NCBI GenBank assembly: GCA_030744095.1
Contig: JASLRF010000495.1
Span: forward strand, 1 to 6,785
DNA: 6,785 nucleotides
Origin: Pirellulaceae bacterium
GTDB taxonomy: Bacteria > Planctomycetota > Planctomycetia > Pirellulales > Pirellulaceae
Direction of reading: 5' to 3'
Shown: piece after piece, positions 5,857 to 6,785 of the stretch
Position numbering within the stretch: the first letter of the stretch is position 1
Layout of the letters: every line of letters starts with the position of its first letter
The notes under the pieces: generated by a model
Seen by the model: the letters and a program-made list of their open reading frames with translations, nothing else
Databases searched by the model: none
What the model was told of the DNA's origin: nothing
Made by a program: the position numbers and the translations under genes

Positions 5857-6782
5857 AGATTAGCGATCAACAACGCGGCACTCTAATCGGTCTTGCGGTC
5901 GGCGACGCTCTCGGTGCGGCGGTCGAGTTCATGGCACCATGCACCTTCGAGCCGGTGACGGACTATCGAGTTGGGGGGCCACATGGCTTGGAACCAGGCG
6001 AGTGGACCGACGACACAAGCATGGCTCTCGCGTTGGCCGACAGCATGGGCCAATTGGGCTGGAACCTTGATGACCAGGCTCGGCGTTATTGTGACTGGTG
6101 GCAGGAAGGCAAATACTCCGTTAACGGTCGCTGTTTCGACATCGGCATCACAGTTCGGTCTGCATTGTCGCGATTCTTGAAGACTGGAAATGCTTATGCG
6201 TCGGGCGACACGGCAGAGAGATCGAGTGGCAACGGTTCGATCATGCGTTTGGCCCCAGTGCCGATTCGCTATGCCAACCTGTTGCATGATGACGTTTACG
6301 AACTAGCGAGGCTGGCTGTCGAGTCGAGCCTTCCAACACACGCAAGTCCTCAATGCCTCTCGGCCTGTCGGTACTTCGTCGTTGTTCTGGCAGGTTTGAT
6401 CAATGGACACGACCGGGATGAAGTGTTGGCGTTGGACTGGTCGCCAATCGTCGAGATACAGAGATCTGAACCATTCCATCCGGCGATTGCTGAAGTCGCG
6501 TCCGGGAGCTTTCGGCAGAAGCAGCCTCCAGAGATCCAAGGATCTGGTTACGTGGTGCGTAACCTGGAAGCAGCTCTTTGGGCGTTCCACAATTCGAAGG
6601 ACTTTGAAGAAGCTGTCTTGCGAGCCGTGAATCTTGGCGACGATGCTGACACAACAGGAGCTGTCTGCGGTCAACTCGCCGGTGCCTGCTGGGGCGAGTC
6701 AGGGATTCCCGAGAAGTGGCGGAAAGAACTTGCTCGCATGGATATGATTGAGAACGCCTTACAGAACGTGCGAAAGCCATGA
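5853..6782 (+). CDS. ADP-ribosylglycohydrolase (DraG/ARH family)
   Basis: 309 residues, full length for the family. It opens with RGTLIGLAVGDALGAAVEF, the classic N-terminal helix of DraG/ARH proteins. The metal ligands are present: T52-D53-D54-T55 in GEWTDDTSMALALADS, and D263-D264-x-D266-T267 in NLGDDADTTGAVCGQLAGA near the C-terminus. SSGNGSIMRLAPVPI (124-138) and the helix around THASPQ (162-167) are also typical. These enzymes use two Mg2+ or Mn2+ ions to cleave ADP-ribose from a modified protein (Arg in DraG, Ser in ARH3) or small molecule. The actual substrate cannot be told here. There is no signal peptide, so it is cytoplasmic. All metal residues are intact, so it should be active. 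It begins in a 4-base overlap with the YegP-like gene, implying coupled translation. No ADP-ribosyltransferase is visible in the window; a partner could lie just downstream. Confidence 0.93.
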   Translation: MKISDQQRGTLIGLAVGDALGAAVEFMAPCTFEPVTDYRVGGPHGLEPGEWTDDTSMALALADSMGQLGWNLDDQARRYCDWWQEGKYSVNGRCFDIGITVRSALSRFLKTGNAYASGDTAERSSGNGSIMRLAPVPIRYANLLHDDVYELARLAVESSLPTHASPQCLSACRYFVVVLAGLINGHDRDEVLALDWSPIVEIQRSEPFHPAIAEVASGSFRQKQPPEIQGSGYVVRNLEAALWAFHNSKDFEEAVLRAVNLGDDADTTGAVCGQLAGACWGESGIPEKWRKELARMDMIENALQNVRKP

Positions 6783-6785
6783 CGC
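6779..6785 (+). CDS. Possible start of another gene at the right edge
   Basis: The stop of the ADP-ribosylglycohydrolase gene is again part of an ATGA (6779-6782). Only two codons (Met-Thr) are visible, with no strong Shine-Dalgarno, so this is a hint of a further coupled gene and not a proven one. Confidence 0.2.

Noticed and set aside
5883..6780. Minus-strand frames across the ADP-ribosylglycohydrolase gene
   Set aside because: They are antisense shadows; the plus-strand gene is full length with all family motifs.

Overview
The window looks like part of a planctomycete chromosome, of the Pirellula/Rhodopirellula or Gemmata/Isosphaera kind. The evidence is family content recalled from memory, not a database search. 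It includes a secreted Cys-type sulfatase N-terminus, the C-terminus of a large DUF3352-like planctomycete protein, a two-part bacterial membrane protein with PH-like beta segments, a LysM protein, and small lineage-restricted proteins. Base composition is moderately GC-rich and several genes lack a strong Shine-Dalgarno, which also fits.

The left part (about 1-2510) reads as a graveyard of partial genes. On the minus strand a LysM-domain protein starts at 693 and runs off the left edge. Upstream of it, also on the minus strand, is a degenerate N-terminal piece of an alpha/beta-hydrolase (lipase-like), with the usual HG oxyanion-hole motif changed to RG and no catalytic nucleophile. On the plus strand three fragments follow almost end to end: the C-terminal ~200 residues of the DUF3352-like protein (about 1187-1795), the N-terminal ~55 residues of a phage virion-morphogenesis-like protein (from 1819), and a signal-peptide-bearing sulfatase cut off directly after its CSPTR active-site motif (about 2061-2366). 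A ~60-bp hairpin with 12-bp perfect arms lies at 17-76.

The right part (2513-6785) is a tight, all-plus-strand array of intact genes. Two consecutive membrane-protein frames overlap by 17 bases and may be one gene split by a frameshift. They are followed by an 87-residue protein of unknown function, a HEAT-like repeat protein ending in a textbook SEC-C zinc motif, a tandem YegP/DUF1508 protein, and a full-length DraG-type ADP-ribosylglycohydrolase. The last two share a 4-base ATGA overlap and are probably co-translated. A second ATGA at the right edge suggests another gene follows.

No rRNA, tRNA, CRISPR array, transposase or convincing intrinsic terminator was found. I do not see a proven new system. 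The best leads are the YegP-ADP-ribosylglycohydrolase unit with the SEC-C protein just upstream, and the cluster of sharply truncated genes on the left, which suggests repeated insertion or deletion at one site.
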